Origin: a virus
DNA: 64,000 bases
Direction: 5' to 3' (one strand)
IMG/VR virus record: IMGVR_UViG_3300045413_000192
Location: 1-64,000 of that record
The position numbers and the translations under genes were made by a program. The notes under the pieces were generated by a model. The model was given only the letters and a program-made list of their open reading frames with translations. It ran no database searches and had not been told where the DNA came from. Position 1 is the first letter of the stretch. Each line of letters begins with the position of its first letter. Positions 1 through 7,963 of the stretch are shown here, in pieces.

Positions 1-55
1 CAAAGGAATTTGCCATAGTATTATTGTAAAAGGAATAAATCAAGCCTTAAATAAC

Positions 56-406
56 ATGTATCACAACGCGGCGGGTTTTCTGGATAGTTTTGTCCAAGAT
101 GAAGTGAAGTGCCGGTGTTTGGATCAAGAAGAAGATTTTGGTGAGCCCATCGACAACCAAGAGAATGATGTTCCGTTGTACGATATGTACAATCGTGGAC
201 TGACAGCATGCGAGCAGGGACTGGAACGGAATCCATTAAACCTGGAAGGGATGGATCGTCCGGGCTTGACGGGTTACATCCCCTCGGCGGAACAGGGAAT
301 GGAAATGGGGGCAAGTCCCAGGCCCAAGGCTCTGGTGCTGGAACTGGAAGGTCCAACGGAGGAAATGATGGAGGAGTCTCTGAAGCGCCGTGGTTTGCGC
401 CGGTAA
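56..406 (+). CDS. hypothetical protein, possibly 5' part of a frameshifted gene
   Basis: An open frame of 116 residues starting at ATG 56, acidic in its first half (QDEEDFGEPIDNQEND region). No family recognised. Its 3' half overlaps, in another frame, the Gly-rich start of the DUF3310-like ORF. The frame of that ORF has stops at 142 and 166, so the first 150 bases can only be coded in this frame. Either two genes overlap or a frameshift joins them. Coding status uncertain. Confidence 0.35.
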   Translation: MYHNAAGFLDSFVQDEVKCRCLDQEEDFGEPIDNQENDVPLYDMYNRGLTACEQGLERNPLNLEGMDRPGLTGYIPSAEQGMEMGASPRPKALVLELEGPTEEMMEESLKRRGLRR

Positions 407-702
407 AAGACTCGCCGCACTGCAAGGATGGTGTTTGCACCGTACCTTGGTTGATTAAAGATGAGCCTCCTGTTGTTCAGGAGGATATGGTGAACCATCC
501 TTCCCATTACACCGATGGGGGCATTGAATGCATCGAAGCCATTGAGGCGGCCTTAACCAACGAAGAATTCCGTGGTTACTGCAAGGCAAATTGCATGAAG
601 TATATTTGGCGTGAGCGCCACAAAGGCGAGACAGAATCACTGAAGAAGGCACGTTGGTACCTAGATCGCTTGATTGATTTAGACGAAGTTCAAAAAGGTT
701 GA
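208..702 (+). CDS. DUF3310-like protein (phage nucleotide-kinase-like family)
   Basis: The C-terminal 70 residues carry the DUF3310 pattern: VNHPSHYTDGGIECIEAI, then a GYCKANCMKYIWR segment, then KKARWYLDRLI. This family is widespread in phages and is related to T7 gp1.7, which has nucleotide kinase activity. The first 90 residues are Gly/Ser-rich low complexity. The start is uncertain: ATG 208 gives 164 residues, ATG 487 gives the bare domain but has a GGAGG only two bases away. It converges with the minus-strand NblA-like gene, with 3' ends overlapping by 13 bases. Confidence 0.7.
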   Translation: MRAGTGTESIKPGRDGSSGLDGLHPLGGTGNGNGGKSQAQGSGAGTGRSNGGNDGGVSEAPWFAPVKDSPHCKDGVCTVPWLIKDEPPVVQEDMVNHPSHYTDGGIECIEAIEAALTNEEFRGYCKANCMKYIWRERHKGETESLKKARWYLDRLIDLDEVQKG

Positions 703-980
703 TATTCTTCTTCTTCGTCGTCATCGTCGTCAACCATGCAGGCAGCGGCGAGTTCGCATAGCTCTAAATCAGTGGGCAAATCCCAGTCCAGTTCAATATT
801 TTCGTCCGCAAGAATGGCTTTGACCGCATGCCATTCCATCAAGCGTTGGTGATAGAGATTCAACAGGGCGGCGTATAGTTCGTCCCATGTCATTTCTTGG
901 GCAGTAAGCTCTGCCTTCCGCATGGAAAACTGAAGTTCCAGTGGAAGTTGAAATTCGCGTGGTTCAACTGAACGCTCCAT
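690..980 (-). CDS. nblA: NblA-like phycobilisome degradation protein with acidic tail
   Basis: Residues 9-60 follow the NblA pattern: LPLELQFSMR resembles the L-x-LEQxFSIR helix start, followed by Q-x-M-T near 27 and LLNLYHQ resembling the LVKLYEQ segment. NblA proteins are about 60 residues and bind phycobilisomes to target them to Clp protease. Freshwater cyanophages are known to carry nblA. Here a C-terminal extension of about 35 residues ends in a DDDDDEEEE run coded by repeated GTC/ATC-type triplets, which is unusual. It is the last gene of the minus-strand virion and lysis block, next to the endolysin. Family assignment is by eye. Confidence 0.6.
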   Translation of the reverse strand: MERSVEPREFQLPLELQFSMRKAELTAQEMTWDELYAALLNLYHQRLMEWHAVKAILADENIELDWDLPTDLELCELAAACMVDDDDDEEEEYQPF

Positions 981-1015
981 TCCACTTTGCGGCTCTTGTA
1001 TTAATTATTCTAAGG

Positions 1016-1675
1016 CTACGTAGCAAATATGGCGTCCAATTCTTCTTGGTTGAATTCATCCCATGGACTGCCATCAACACAAAAGTCGTTAGCAAATTTG
1101 GACAAGACGTAAGGGCTGATGTTTTCTTCCAGTTCTCGAATGGCTTTGACTTCGCGTGGGGCAGCGGTATAGTTCCTAAACGCCATCAGGAGAACCTCTG
1201 TAGACGCCCAAGGGTTGGCATCGATCTCTTGTAGGAATAGGCTGACCTCTTCTCTGCGCCGATCCAAGAGGCCTCCAATGACTTTGTGCTCGGCGTCAAA
1301 AATCCAGCTGGACATTTCCCTGGTCGCCGTGCAAAAATCTTCCGTTTCCATCGCGTCAATGATGGAGCTGTAGAGGAAGGGCTGCCAACCAATCGAATGA
1401 ATGAACGAAATCAAAGCCTGACGCATGTAATCGTCTAAGCCTAGGTTCAGCTTGGCAAGTTGGGTATCAATAATCTGAACCTCGTAAAACAAGTATTGCA
1501 ACGCTTTTTCTTTGCTGCAGCGTTGTCCTTGTTTTACCGGAGAACCATCTGGGTAAAACTGAGTGCCATAACCAATGGTGTAGGGTTCGCCGCCAGTGGT
1601 TAAGTCTGGGTACGCCTTTTCGCTAAAACCTTCATACTTGCGAATTAAGTTAATCGCATGCGAAAAGTCGGACAT
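1016..1675 (-). CDS. Endolysin, GH24 lysozyme (T4-lysozyme type)
   Basis: Phage lysozyme that would cut the glycan strands of peptidoglycan at lysis. Visible motifs: the catalytic Glu in RKYEGFSEKAYPD near residue 15, the TIGYGTQFYPDG segment carrying the Asp/Thr positions, and the C-terminal LLDRRREEVSLF helix typical of the family. A TTG 24 bases upstream could extend it, but ATG 1675 (MSDFSHAI) places the catalytic helix at the usual distance. No signal peptide is seen, so release would need a holin. It is followed downstream by the NblA-like gene. Confidence 0.88.
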   Translation of the reverse strand: MSDFSHAINLIRKYEGFSEKAYPDLTTGGEPYTIGYGTQFYPDGSPVKQGQRCSKEKALQYLFYEVQIIDTQLAKLNLGLDDYMRQALISFIHSIGWQPFLYSSIIDAMETEDFCTATREMSSWIFDAEHKVIGGLLDRRREEVSLFLQEIDANPWASTEVLLMAFRNYTAAPREVKAIRELEENISPYVLSKFANDFCVDGSPWDEFNQEELDAIFAT

Positions 1676-1710
1676 GGGGGTAACTATTATTACCACCAAT
1701 CATACACAAT

Positions 1711-1839
1711 TTATTTATTACCTTGACCACGGAGTTTTTTACGTCCGTGATTAGGTGAAGAGTTCCTTCCCTGTCCTTGTTTTGTGCGTTTGGGCTTGGA
1801 CTCAAGTTTAACGAATGCAGTGGCTTTGGGTCGTGCCAT
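1711..1839 (-). CDS. small basic protein, 42 residues
   Basis: ATG 1839 to TAA 1711. The sequence is strongly basic and ends HGRKKLRGQGNK. The KKLRGQG ending recalls short conserved proteins I associate with cyanophages (from memory). Function unknown; it may bind nucleic acid. It lies between the DUF6321-like gene and the endolysin on the same strand. Confidence 0.6.
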   Translation of the reverse strand: MARPKATAFVKLESKPKRTKQGQGRNSSPNHGRKKLRGQGNK

Positions 1840-1857
1840 TGAAATAGAGTTGCGGCC

Positions 1858-2157
1858 CTACCACTTTACACGGTGCGACCAGAAGCGTGCAGAAAAAATG
1901 TCTGGGTTCGGGTCTTGGGCATTATGGCGGGCGTAATATGATTTCTTGCGCGCCTTGTCTTTGGCTGTTTTAGGGTTCTTACCAGCGCCCTCTACACCCT
2001 GTTGACCAAAGCGTACGATTTTTTCTTCGCCTCTTTTGCAAGCTTTAACGACGTGAGACTTGGTGGGATGACTCGGTGTGCGCCGTGGTTTATTACAAGC
2101 CATTTTATCTTTCGCCAGCTTGGCCGCAGACGCTGCTTTTTTATGCTTGTCAGCCAT
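1858..2157 (-). CDS. DUF6321-like protein
   Basis: A 99-residue basic protein. CNKPRRTPSHPTKSHVVKAC followed by EEKIVRFGQQG and the ending ARFWSHRVKW match what I recall of the DUF6321 family, found in many phages including cyanophages. Function unknown. Its ATG overlaps the stop of the 930-residue gene (TGATG), so translation is probably coupled. Confidence 0.7.
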   Translation of the reverse strand: MADKHKKAASAAKLAKDKMACNKPRRTPSHPTKSHVVKACKRGEEKIVRFGQQGVEGAGKNPKTAKDKARKKSYYARHNAQDPNPDIFSARFWSHRVKW

Positions 2158-4949
2158 CAGAGTCCTTTAAACATTGATGTGAATTCACCAAGAATTTGAG
2201 TACCTGTTTTTGTTTTGTATTCAGGTTTTTCTTCATCTTCCCCTAATCCTAAACGGAAGAAACTTGAAGATTTCTTAGTCTTGTCTTCTGTTTTTGTGTC
2301 TTGCTCATCAAAGAAACTTTCAATGGTCCCTAGGGAAGCAAAGGGATCGCTAAGGTCAAGACCGTAGGTTTTAAGTGCTTCATTGCTACCTGCTTTGGTT
2401 AATATTGTTTGCTCAGAACGATCTAGATCGGGGAAGAAGTTTTGATAAAACTCATCCTCTGTACCCTGGTATCCAACGCCTTGAAAGACTTTGTATAGCT
2501 CCGTCTGAGGTTTTGCCATTTCATCTTTATAGTCCTCGGGTCGTTCAATGTAAGTTAAGCCGAGTACTTGCTGAGTTGGTTTTTGACGCTTCTCATTTAG
2601 GTACTTAATTTGTTCACGAATTTCCTGTGCAGATCCAGTGCGCAAAGCTTCAGTTACGTATTGTTTTAACTCATCAACTGTTCCCTTAAAATCAGTCAAA
2701 CCATAGCGCTGAAGAACTTCTTGCCAAGTTGTTTTGTCATTGGGGTCCAAGCCACGCAACATTTCGTCTGCAAATTCTTCTGGGGTAACAAACTGACCAA
2801 AAATCGAACCTTGTTTTAAGGCCTCTTCTTTTAAAGCAGGCAGAATGTTGTTATAAATTTCATCTTGCACTCCGCCTGCCGTAAGAATATCTTTGGCTGC
2901 ATCAAAGCCTTGACCCTGTCCCTTTACTTGGAAGTGGATGCGTGCAAATGCATCTTTATCATTTAAGTCAATGCCAAAGCGATAAGCCTGCTGGGCCCAG
3001 TACGGATCACCCTTCTTGGCAGCTTCCCAATCTCTTGCCACTGTTGCCGCTTGTGTTGCGTAGCCCGCTTCTCGAGCCTTATTTCCTACTGGATTGAAAT
3101 AAAATTCAGAATCAAAGTACTGATCACCAATTGTTTTAATTTGATCTAAGTATTGTTTTGCACGCAGATCAGCAACTAGGTTAACTGCATTAACCATGTC
3201 TTGCGTCTGGAACGGGTTTTGTTCTTCTTGTCGAATATCAATGTATTCAACAAATTCATCCATAGAACGTGCAGTGTTAAAACGTGGGATTAAATAATCA
3301 TCGATAAATTTTCTGGCAAACTCTCCTTGAATTTTGACTTGTTCTTGCGCTTCTTTTGTTGTGTAGCCAAGTTCTAAATCTTTTTGATAGCGGGTTTTCA
3401 GCTCGTTATCAAACCATTGCTGCCAGTTATATGTCGTGTTATTCCTGACACCGGTAATATTTTGTAGGCTTTTTTCCAGGGATTCTTCTGCTTTACCGCC
3501 AGAAGTAAATGAAAGTAAGCCGCCAATTCCGCTATCGCCCAATATTGCATTGCTTAGTTCATTATTAATGTTCATGATTTCACCAAAGCCACTAAAGCCT
3601 CCAAGTAGGCCAAGCATTTCTTCTTTTGCTTTGGCTTGTTTCATCTCACTGATTGTTTCTTTTAAAACATCTTGGGCCAATGCACCAAAACGTTTTACAT
3701 CTACAGAAGCCTTTTCGCCTACCGCTTGGTTAATGGCGTCTTCTAGTTCTGTAATTCCATAGCCAGCATTGATGTTGTAATTAAGGCTGACTTGTTTGTC
3801 TTCAGGTCTTTTAGATAAACGAAACAATGCAACAAACTCATCTGGTTTGTCAACGTTTAAATATTTTTCTTTTGCCAGTTGACGCCAATAGGGATCATCA
3901 CGTTTTGCTTTTTGCCATTCAGCAGCAATTTCCGGAATGTTTAAAAGACGTTGCGTTTGTGTATTTGCATCAACGCCTAACTGCAATTCTCTTACTGCTT
4001 GAATGTCTTGGTCTGTCGGTTTTTTTTCAACATACGCGCGACTTTGTTCTGCGACTTCGGGTGCATTACCGCGATAACCAGCGGGTTTGCCTTGGTTCGT
4101 ATAGTGTTGAAGATAGTAACCATTTTCTCCGTAACGTTCTGTAATATCTAAATCATCATTTGCAACTGCAGATTTCCATTGTTCGGCTACTTCTGGATAA
4201 GTTTGTTTGTAATATTTGGGATCAAAAGCACCGTACAAAGGTTTAGCCCCAAGGCTGGTACTCCAAGTTTGAAGTTTTTCTGTACGATAAAAAGCTTTAA
4301 AATAATTTTCTAGAGCGGCTTTTGCGTCTTTACTTAATTTTGCGCTGTTTCTAAGAGCATCTCTAACTTGTGTATAGTCCCCTCCTTTTGTTCCTGAAAT
4401 AACATTAATAGCCCTTTGATAGTCGTCATTATTTTGAGATAATTGTTGATTGCTGGGGATAATGATTTCTTTGTTAATTTTTTCATTATTTTGGGCGGTT
4501 GTGTACTGATTGTATAAGTTTTGGCCACCATAAACAATGTTATCGCGATAGTTGCGCATGGCTGTAGCAACCAGTGGGTAGCCATTGGCTCCGACTCCAA
4601 GTGCATTCTGAACATCTCCTCCAAGCCGGTCCATCAAATCCAGACCCCCCCTTAAAACGCTATCAATTGTGGCCACTGGACCGCTTTTATAAGTAACTCC
4701 ATTGGGCCTCTTTCCCGGAGTTTCCCGATAAGTATCAATGCTTACGCTTACCATACGTTCGCCAGAACCACCTTTCGAATTAAAGAAAGGTTCATATTTT
4801 GCATTTATGTAATATTGTGTATTTGGGTAATTTACAGCTAATAATGCGGCGGGATTAGTTTTTTTAATTGTCCACGCTTTTTGGGTTGGGTCATAGGATA
4901 GTCCGGCGATATACGCCCCTCCCTGCTCCTCGTTTATTTTTAAAGTCAC
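2157..4949 (-). CDS. large probable virion protein with repeated W..AK..DPYW modules
   Basis: 930 residues, mostly helical and charged, with no signal peptide and no recognised domain. A module recurs: EWQKAKRDDPYW followed about 15 residues later by PDEFVALF, and DWEAAKKGDPYW followed by KDAFARIHF. A weaker copy is EQWKSAVANDDLD. Size, position late in the virion gene block and modular helices fit an internal (ejected) or tail-tip protein; that is inference. The start lies one base from the end of the HNH gene. Confidence 0.75.
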   Translation of the reverse strand: MTLKINEEQGGAYIAGLSYDPTQKAWTIKKTNPAALLAVNYPNTQYYINAKYEPFFNSKGGSGERMVSVSIDTYRETPGKRPNGVTYKSGPVATIDSVLRGGLDLMDRLGGDVQNALGVGANGYPLVATAMRNYRDNIVYGGQNLYNQYTTAQNNEKINKEIIIPSNQQLSQNNDDYQRAINVISGTKGGDYTQVRDALRNSAKLSKDAKAALENYFKAFYRTEKLQTWSTSLGAKPLYGAFDPKYYKQTYPEVAEQWKSAVANDDLDITERYGENGYYLQHYTNQGKPAGYRGNAPEVAEQSRAYVEKKPTDQDIQAVRELQLGVDANTQTQRLLNIPEIAAEWQKAKRDDPYWRQLAKEKYLNVDKPDEFVALFRLSKRPEDKQVSLNYNINAGYGITELEDAINQAVGEKASVDVKRFGALAQDVLKETISEMKQAKAKEEMLGLLGGFSGFGEIMNINNELSNAILGDSGIGGLLSFTSGGKAEESLEKSLQNITGVRNNTTYNWQQWFDNELKTRYQKDLELGYTTKEAQEQVKIQGEFARKFIDDYLIPRFNTARSMDEFVEYIDIRQEEQNPFQTQDMVNAVNLVADLRAKQYLDQIKTIGDQYFDSEFYFNPVGNKAREAGYATQAATVARDWEAAKKGDPYWAQQAYRFGIDLNDKDAFARIHFQVKGQGQGFDAAKDILTAGGVQDEIYNNILPALKEEALKQGSIFGQFVTPEEFADEMLRGLDPNDKTTWQEVLQRYGLTDFKGTVDELKQYVTEALRTGSAQEIREQIKYLNEKRQKPTQQVLGLTYIERPEDYKDEMAKPQTELYKVFQGVGYQGTEDEFYQNFFPDLDRSEQTILTKAGSNEALKTYGLDLSDPFASLGTIESFFDEQDTKTEDKTKKSSSFFRLGLGEDEEKPEYKTKTGTQILGEFTSMFKGL

Positions 4950-4950
4950 C

Positions 4951-5313
4951 TTAACTAACCACGTCGTAAAAAGTTGATTGTAAGCACGGTTGACAATGAT
5001 ATTCTGAATTCATCCAATCTTTAATTTTTTTTATTTTAGCAAAGCTAAAAAAACTTTGTTGCTCGTACCATTCTTCCATTTGATTGCTTGCTTTGTTTGT
5101 ATTACAGCGTCTACAGGCTGGGATTAGGTTATTTCGATTACTCGATCCAGAGCGAAACTTTGGAACGATGTGATCAAGCGATGTAGCCTCCTCTCCGCAA
5201 TAGCCACACTTGCAATCCCAGGCTTCGTAGATTGATTGTCGATAACGCTTCTTTGCCAACTTTGGAGTTAATTCAATGAGCAGGGCGAGGGGATCCTGTT
5301 CACAGTTGAACAT
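4951..5313 (-). CDS. HNH endonuclease
   Basis: 120 residues. Zn-ribbon HNH fold: CGYCG, then TSLDHIVPK with the HNH His, then NNLIPACRRCN with the Asn and second Cys pair. Probably a free-standing homing-type nuclease or a packaging-associated HNH protein. It sits between the 930-residue virion gene and the helix-turn-helix/integrase-like island, so it may mark an insertion point. No intron splice signals noted. Confidence 0.88.
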   Translation of the reverse strand: MFNCEQDPLALLIELTPKLAKKRYRQSIYEAWDCKCGYCGEEATSLDHIVPKFRSGSSNRNNLIPACRRCNTNKASNQMEEWYEQQSFFSFAKIKKIKDWMNSEYHCQPCLQSTFYDVVS

Positions 5314-5353
5314 ACTCTTTAGTTGCCGTTAATATATTTTAATTTCTCCACAC

Positions 5354-5369
5354 TTGTATCCAGATACAA
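5354..5369. promoter_or_regulatory. perfect dyad, possible operator
   Basis: TTGTATC-CA-GATACAA is a 7-bp perfect inverted repeat with a 2-base centre, typical of a site for a dimeric DNA-binding protein. It lies 30 bases upstream of a promoter-like sequence and about 80 bases before the helix-turn-helix gene at 5451. Binding by that protein is inference. Confidence 0.45.
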
Positions 5370-5397
5370 CAAAAAGTTGAAGTTTAAATTAAGAAAC

Positions 5398-5425
5398 TTG
5401 ACAAAATTCTGGAGGTCGATACCTT
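5398..5425 (+). promoter_or_regulatory. sigma70-like promoter candidate for the HTH gene
   Basis: TTGACA at 5398-5403, a 16-base spacer, and TACCTT at 5420-5425 as a weak -10. This would start transcription near 5432, about 20 bases before the ATG at 5451. No Shine-Dalgarno is seen close to that ATG. Confidence 0.4.
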
Positions 5426-5450
5426 GTAAAGGCACGCGTTTTCTCGCGCC

Positions 5451-5669
5451 ATGACCAAAGTCAGGGGTTGGGTCCCCATCCAACGTGCCGAAGAACTCCT
5501 CGGCGTCGACCGTCAAACTCTCTTCAAGTACCGCGATGACGGCACCCTTAAACTGGGTCCGCACTTCGCAGCGTTTCCCGAAACTCGTTCTCGAGACGGC
5601 TATCGCTGGAACACTGAAGCGGTCAGGAAACAGCTACTAAAGAGCGGGAAGATGCCTGCAGCTGCTTGA
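5451..5669 (+). CDS. small helix-turn-helix DNA-binding protein (excisionase-like)
   Basis: 72 residues. WVPIQRAEELLGVDRQTLFK is a helix-turn-helix (AEELLGV-turn-RQTLFKY), followed by a short wing with GPHFAAFPETRSRDGYRWN. This arrangement resembles MerR/excisionase-type winged helices. It is one of very few plus-strand genes inside the minus-strand block and its 3' end overlaps the integrase-like gene by 47 bases, head to head at the 3' ends. It might regulate that gene or bind the nearby dyad. Confidence 0.75.
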   Translation: MTKVRGWVPIQRAEELLGVDRQTLFKYRDDGTLKLGPHFAAFPETRSRDGYRWNTEAVRKQLLKSGKMPAAA

Positions 5670-6075
5670 AACGTTGATAATGACTCTTGCGTAAGCGATG
5701 AGCCAGGAGAAGATCGGTGACATTCAGGCAAATGTCCTGGTACGCCATTGATCGATAAAGGGACGAGCAAAGGGACTTCCAAGAGTCTTGCTGCCTGCAA
5801 GGCTCTTTTTCTTTGAGTTTAAAAAGTAAAACCCATTGTGGATGCAACGGGGATACAGAACGCTTGCGGTTGGAAACACGAATCGTTCCACTTGGTCCCC
5901 AGGAGAAGTCTTTAAGTTCCTCTGGCTTCAAGCCAAAGGTTGCGATCATGGCATAAAGCCAACCAACGTCTTTTGTTTTTCGGTTTGAGATCAGCTGAAA
6001 GTACTCATCCACAATCCGCTGATCAACAGGCGGTTGCTGTGTCATGGTTGAGATGGTCTGAAGTGACCCGACCAT
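5623..6075 (-). CDS. degenerate tyrosine recombinase/integrase-like protein
   Basis: 150 residues resembling only the catalytic half of a tyrosine integrase. WLYAMIATFGLKPEEL looks like the Box I helix (normally GLRP-E), then IRVSNRKRSVSPLHPQWV like the beta-strand and PLHPEWV segment, then a late AHRLRKSHYQRF resembling Box II. The Box I Arg is Lys, and no clear nucleophile Tyr context remains. It is short and lacks an N-terminal arm-binding domain. Starts at ATG 6075 or 6045. It is probably an inactive remnant or a repurposed DNA-binding protein. Confidence 0.55.
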   Translation of the reverse strand: MVGSLQTISTMTQQPPVDQRIVDEYFQLISNRKTKDVGWLYAMIATFGLKPEELKDFSWGPSGTIRVSNRKRSVSPLHPQWVLLFKLKEKEPCRQQDSWKSLCSSLYRSMAYQDICLNVTDLLLAHRLRKSHYQRFKQLQASSRSLVAVS

Positions 6076-6115
6076 AACAATCGGGGTGTCCAGAGCGCTA
6101 AGGGTAAAAAAATCC

Positions 6116-6137
6116 TTAATAAGTCTCGCAAGACTTA
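6116..6137. other. AT-rich hairpin
   Basis: AAGTCT-CGCA-AGACTT at 6121-6136 forms a 6-bp stem with a 4-base loop, flanked by TTAAT and AATTAA that extend the symmetry. It lies between the end of the minus-strand gene at 6169 and the integrase-like gene. It could be a terminator without a clean T run or part of an attachment site. Confidence 0.3.
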
Positions 6138-6168
6138 ATTAAAGTATACAATATTAATATTTTTTATA

Positions 6169-6390
6169 CTATTCGGGCACTATGCCACTAGCAAAAGCGC
6201 CCCATGCCAGGCCAATAGCCTCTATCGTAGAAATCTCCCCAGATGCATAAGGAAGATTGATCACATCGCCAACATGGTATACGGTCGGAATACCGCTGGC
6301 CTGGATCGGGCTAAAGCCATATTGCCGAACATCAATTTGTTCAGGTGACAGAAAGAAGGTTCCGTCAACAATGTCACCAAATTCAGGCAT
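6169..6390 (-). CDS. hypothetical protein, 73 residues
   Basis: A short acidic protein (MPEFGDIVDGTFFLSPEQID). No family recognised. Its ATG overlaps the stop of the 523-residue gene (TAATG), so it is translationally coupled to that structural gene and is probably virion related. Confidence 0.65.
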   Translation of the reverse strand: MPEFGDIVDGTFFLSPEQIDVRQYGFSPIQASGIPTVYHVGDVINLPYASGEISTIEAIGLAWGAFASGIVPE

Positions 6391-7961
6391 TATGTTTCAG
6401 GGAATCCCCCTTGCGACGGGATATATGCCTTGCCGTTTTTATCATACATTGTGAAACCACTCATTAAAACAAATGTCGATGGCACATTAAATAGTTTCTG
6501 CATCATTGGCATCATCATCGGAGCTTGACAGTTGTATGGCGGCACATCCATATGGGATAAACCCTGCACGGCGACATCATACACAGCTTTTCTCGTTTCT
6601 CTAGAAGCATCTTTAACAAGCTTTTGTTCCCATTCCACAATGCTTCCCATTTCTACTGGGAGATCGGAGGGTTCTGGCGGAAAAACTTTTTCACTAAATT
6701 TTAAACAATAAATGTGCTTGCAATAACGCATTTCGTCTAATAACGGAGTCCAATTGTCTGTTAAAGATGTAATGGTATGCGAACCATCAGGATTTCGTGT
6801 TGTTTTATAATCTTCAAACAAAACCGGACCTTCTGCCTTTGCTCCCTCCAGGGAGGGTAGCGGAGTATTGCGAAGATATGTGCGACCAAAATCTTTAAAC
6901 ACACCTGGGTTGTCGCGAAGTGTCCCGGAAACTGTTGATGAATTAGGGGTAATAGTCGGAGGAATGTTGTATTCAGGTGACGGAGAAACAACGCGCATAC
7001 TTCTGTTAACCTTTGCAGAGGTCATTGCACTGTTGTTAACAACACCACTGAGGGTCATGACTTCATAGCGTCCCGGCTTAATGGTTGACACTTTAGTGCG
7101 AGGAAAAAGTTTTTGGTTTCCATTGCCAAGGTTATACATGTAAGCATAATCACGACGAGTAAAGTCTTGGCAAGAACAACAGTAACGCGTACCTGTCATC
7201 AAGAAACGCCCTGCGTTAGGTGAACGCGTTGCTGGAGTAATAAGAACACCATCAGGCGTTGATTCAACCGATCCCTGCTTTTGTAGTTTTAAAATCCCAT
7301 TGATTTCATCAGTAGATACCAGGACGGCTTGAACGTATCCATATCTTGTTTGTGTGGCGGGATTAATAGTTTCCGAAGTAATTGGAGTACCGCCAACAGA
7401 AACAATGCGATCTTCTAAAGTCTCACCATTGATTGGATATTGTTTTGGAATTGGTCCCACTGGTTTAATAAATAGCGGTGCAGGTAACGGATTGGCAGAG
7501 CTCCAGCTACCGGTTAATTGAACGTACCAATAATCAGCGTCTTCTGTGACAGAAGCAATGGATGCCGCAGTGCCTGTACTATCGCGAACATTATCAAATC
7601 GAAGGCCCCCAGCCACGCGTGTCCCTGCCCAATGCATTCCCAGCTCTTTATTGCTTGTTGGGAAGCCCTGGAAAATACCGGGGATTTTGGGTGCATTAGA
7701 GCCGGGGGAAATTACGATTCCAGGGGGCAGCGGAATTGTATAATCAAAAGGATACGTATATGTTTCAACAATACCAATAGTGTTGCAATACAGCTCAAAA
7801 CCGCGTCGCCAACGTGACCAGGCGGATTCACGATTGGCTGCATAAATAGAATCAGGAACAGAGCCTTTTGAAAATTCTGTTTTAATTGGCGTTACATTTT
7901 TCGGTTCAAAAAAATCCGTACGGGCAAAGCTGCCGAAAGAGTTTCCACTCGTTTTTGCCAT
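6390..7961 (-). CDS. probable virion structural protein with split SWIM-like Cys/His pairs
   Basis: 523 residues, rich in beta-forming and Pro/Gly segments. C262-S-C264 in RYCCSCQDF and C414-K-H416 in RYCKHIYCLKF together resemble the CxC...CxH ligand set of a SWIM zinc finger, with about 150 residues inserted between the halves. No other domain recognised. It follows the 259-residue structural gene by two bases. Tail or baseplate-like role is inferred from position. Confidence 0.7.
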   Translation of the reverse strand: MAKTSGNSFGSFARTDFFEPKNVTPIKTEFSKGSVPDSIYAANRESAWSRWRRGFELYCNTIGIVETYTYPFDYTIPLPPGIVISPGSNAPKIPGIFQGFPTSNKELGMHWAGTRVAGGLRFDNVRDSTGTAASIASVTEDADYWYVQLTGSWSSANPLPAPLFIKPVGPIPKQYPINGETLEDRIVSVGGTPITSETINPATQTRYGYVQAVLVSTDEINGILKLQKQGSVESTPDGVLITPATRSPNAGRFLMTGTRYCCSCQDFTRRDYAYMYNLGNGNQKLFPRTKVSTIKPGRYEVMTLSGVVNNSAMTSAKVNRSMRVVSPSPEYNIPPTITPNSSTVSGTLRDNPGVFKDFGRTYLRNTPLPSLEGAKAEGPVLFEDYKTTRNPDGSHTITSLTDNWTPLLDEMRYCKHIYCLKFSEKVFPPEPSDLPVEMGSIVEWEQKLVKDASRETRKAVYDVAVQGLSHMDVPPYNCQAPMMMPMMQKLFNVPSTFVLMSGFTMYDKNGKAYIPSQGGFPET

Positions 7962-7963
7962 CT

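Noticed and set aside
5319-5564. Minus-strand open frame across the promoter and start of the HTH gene
   Set aside because: It is antisense to the HTH gene and promoter, with no domain or initiation signal.
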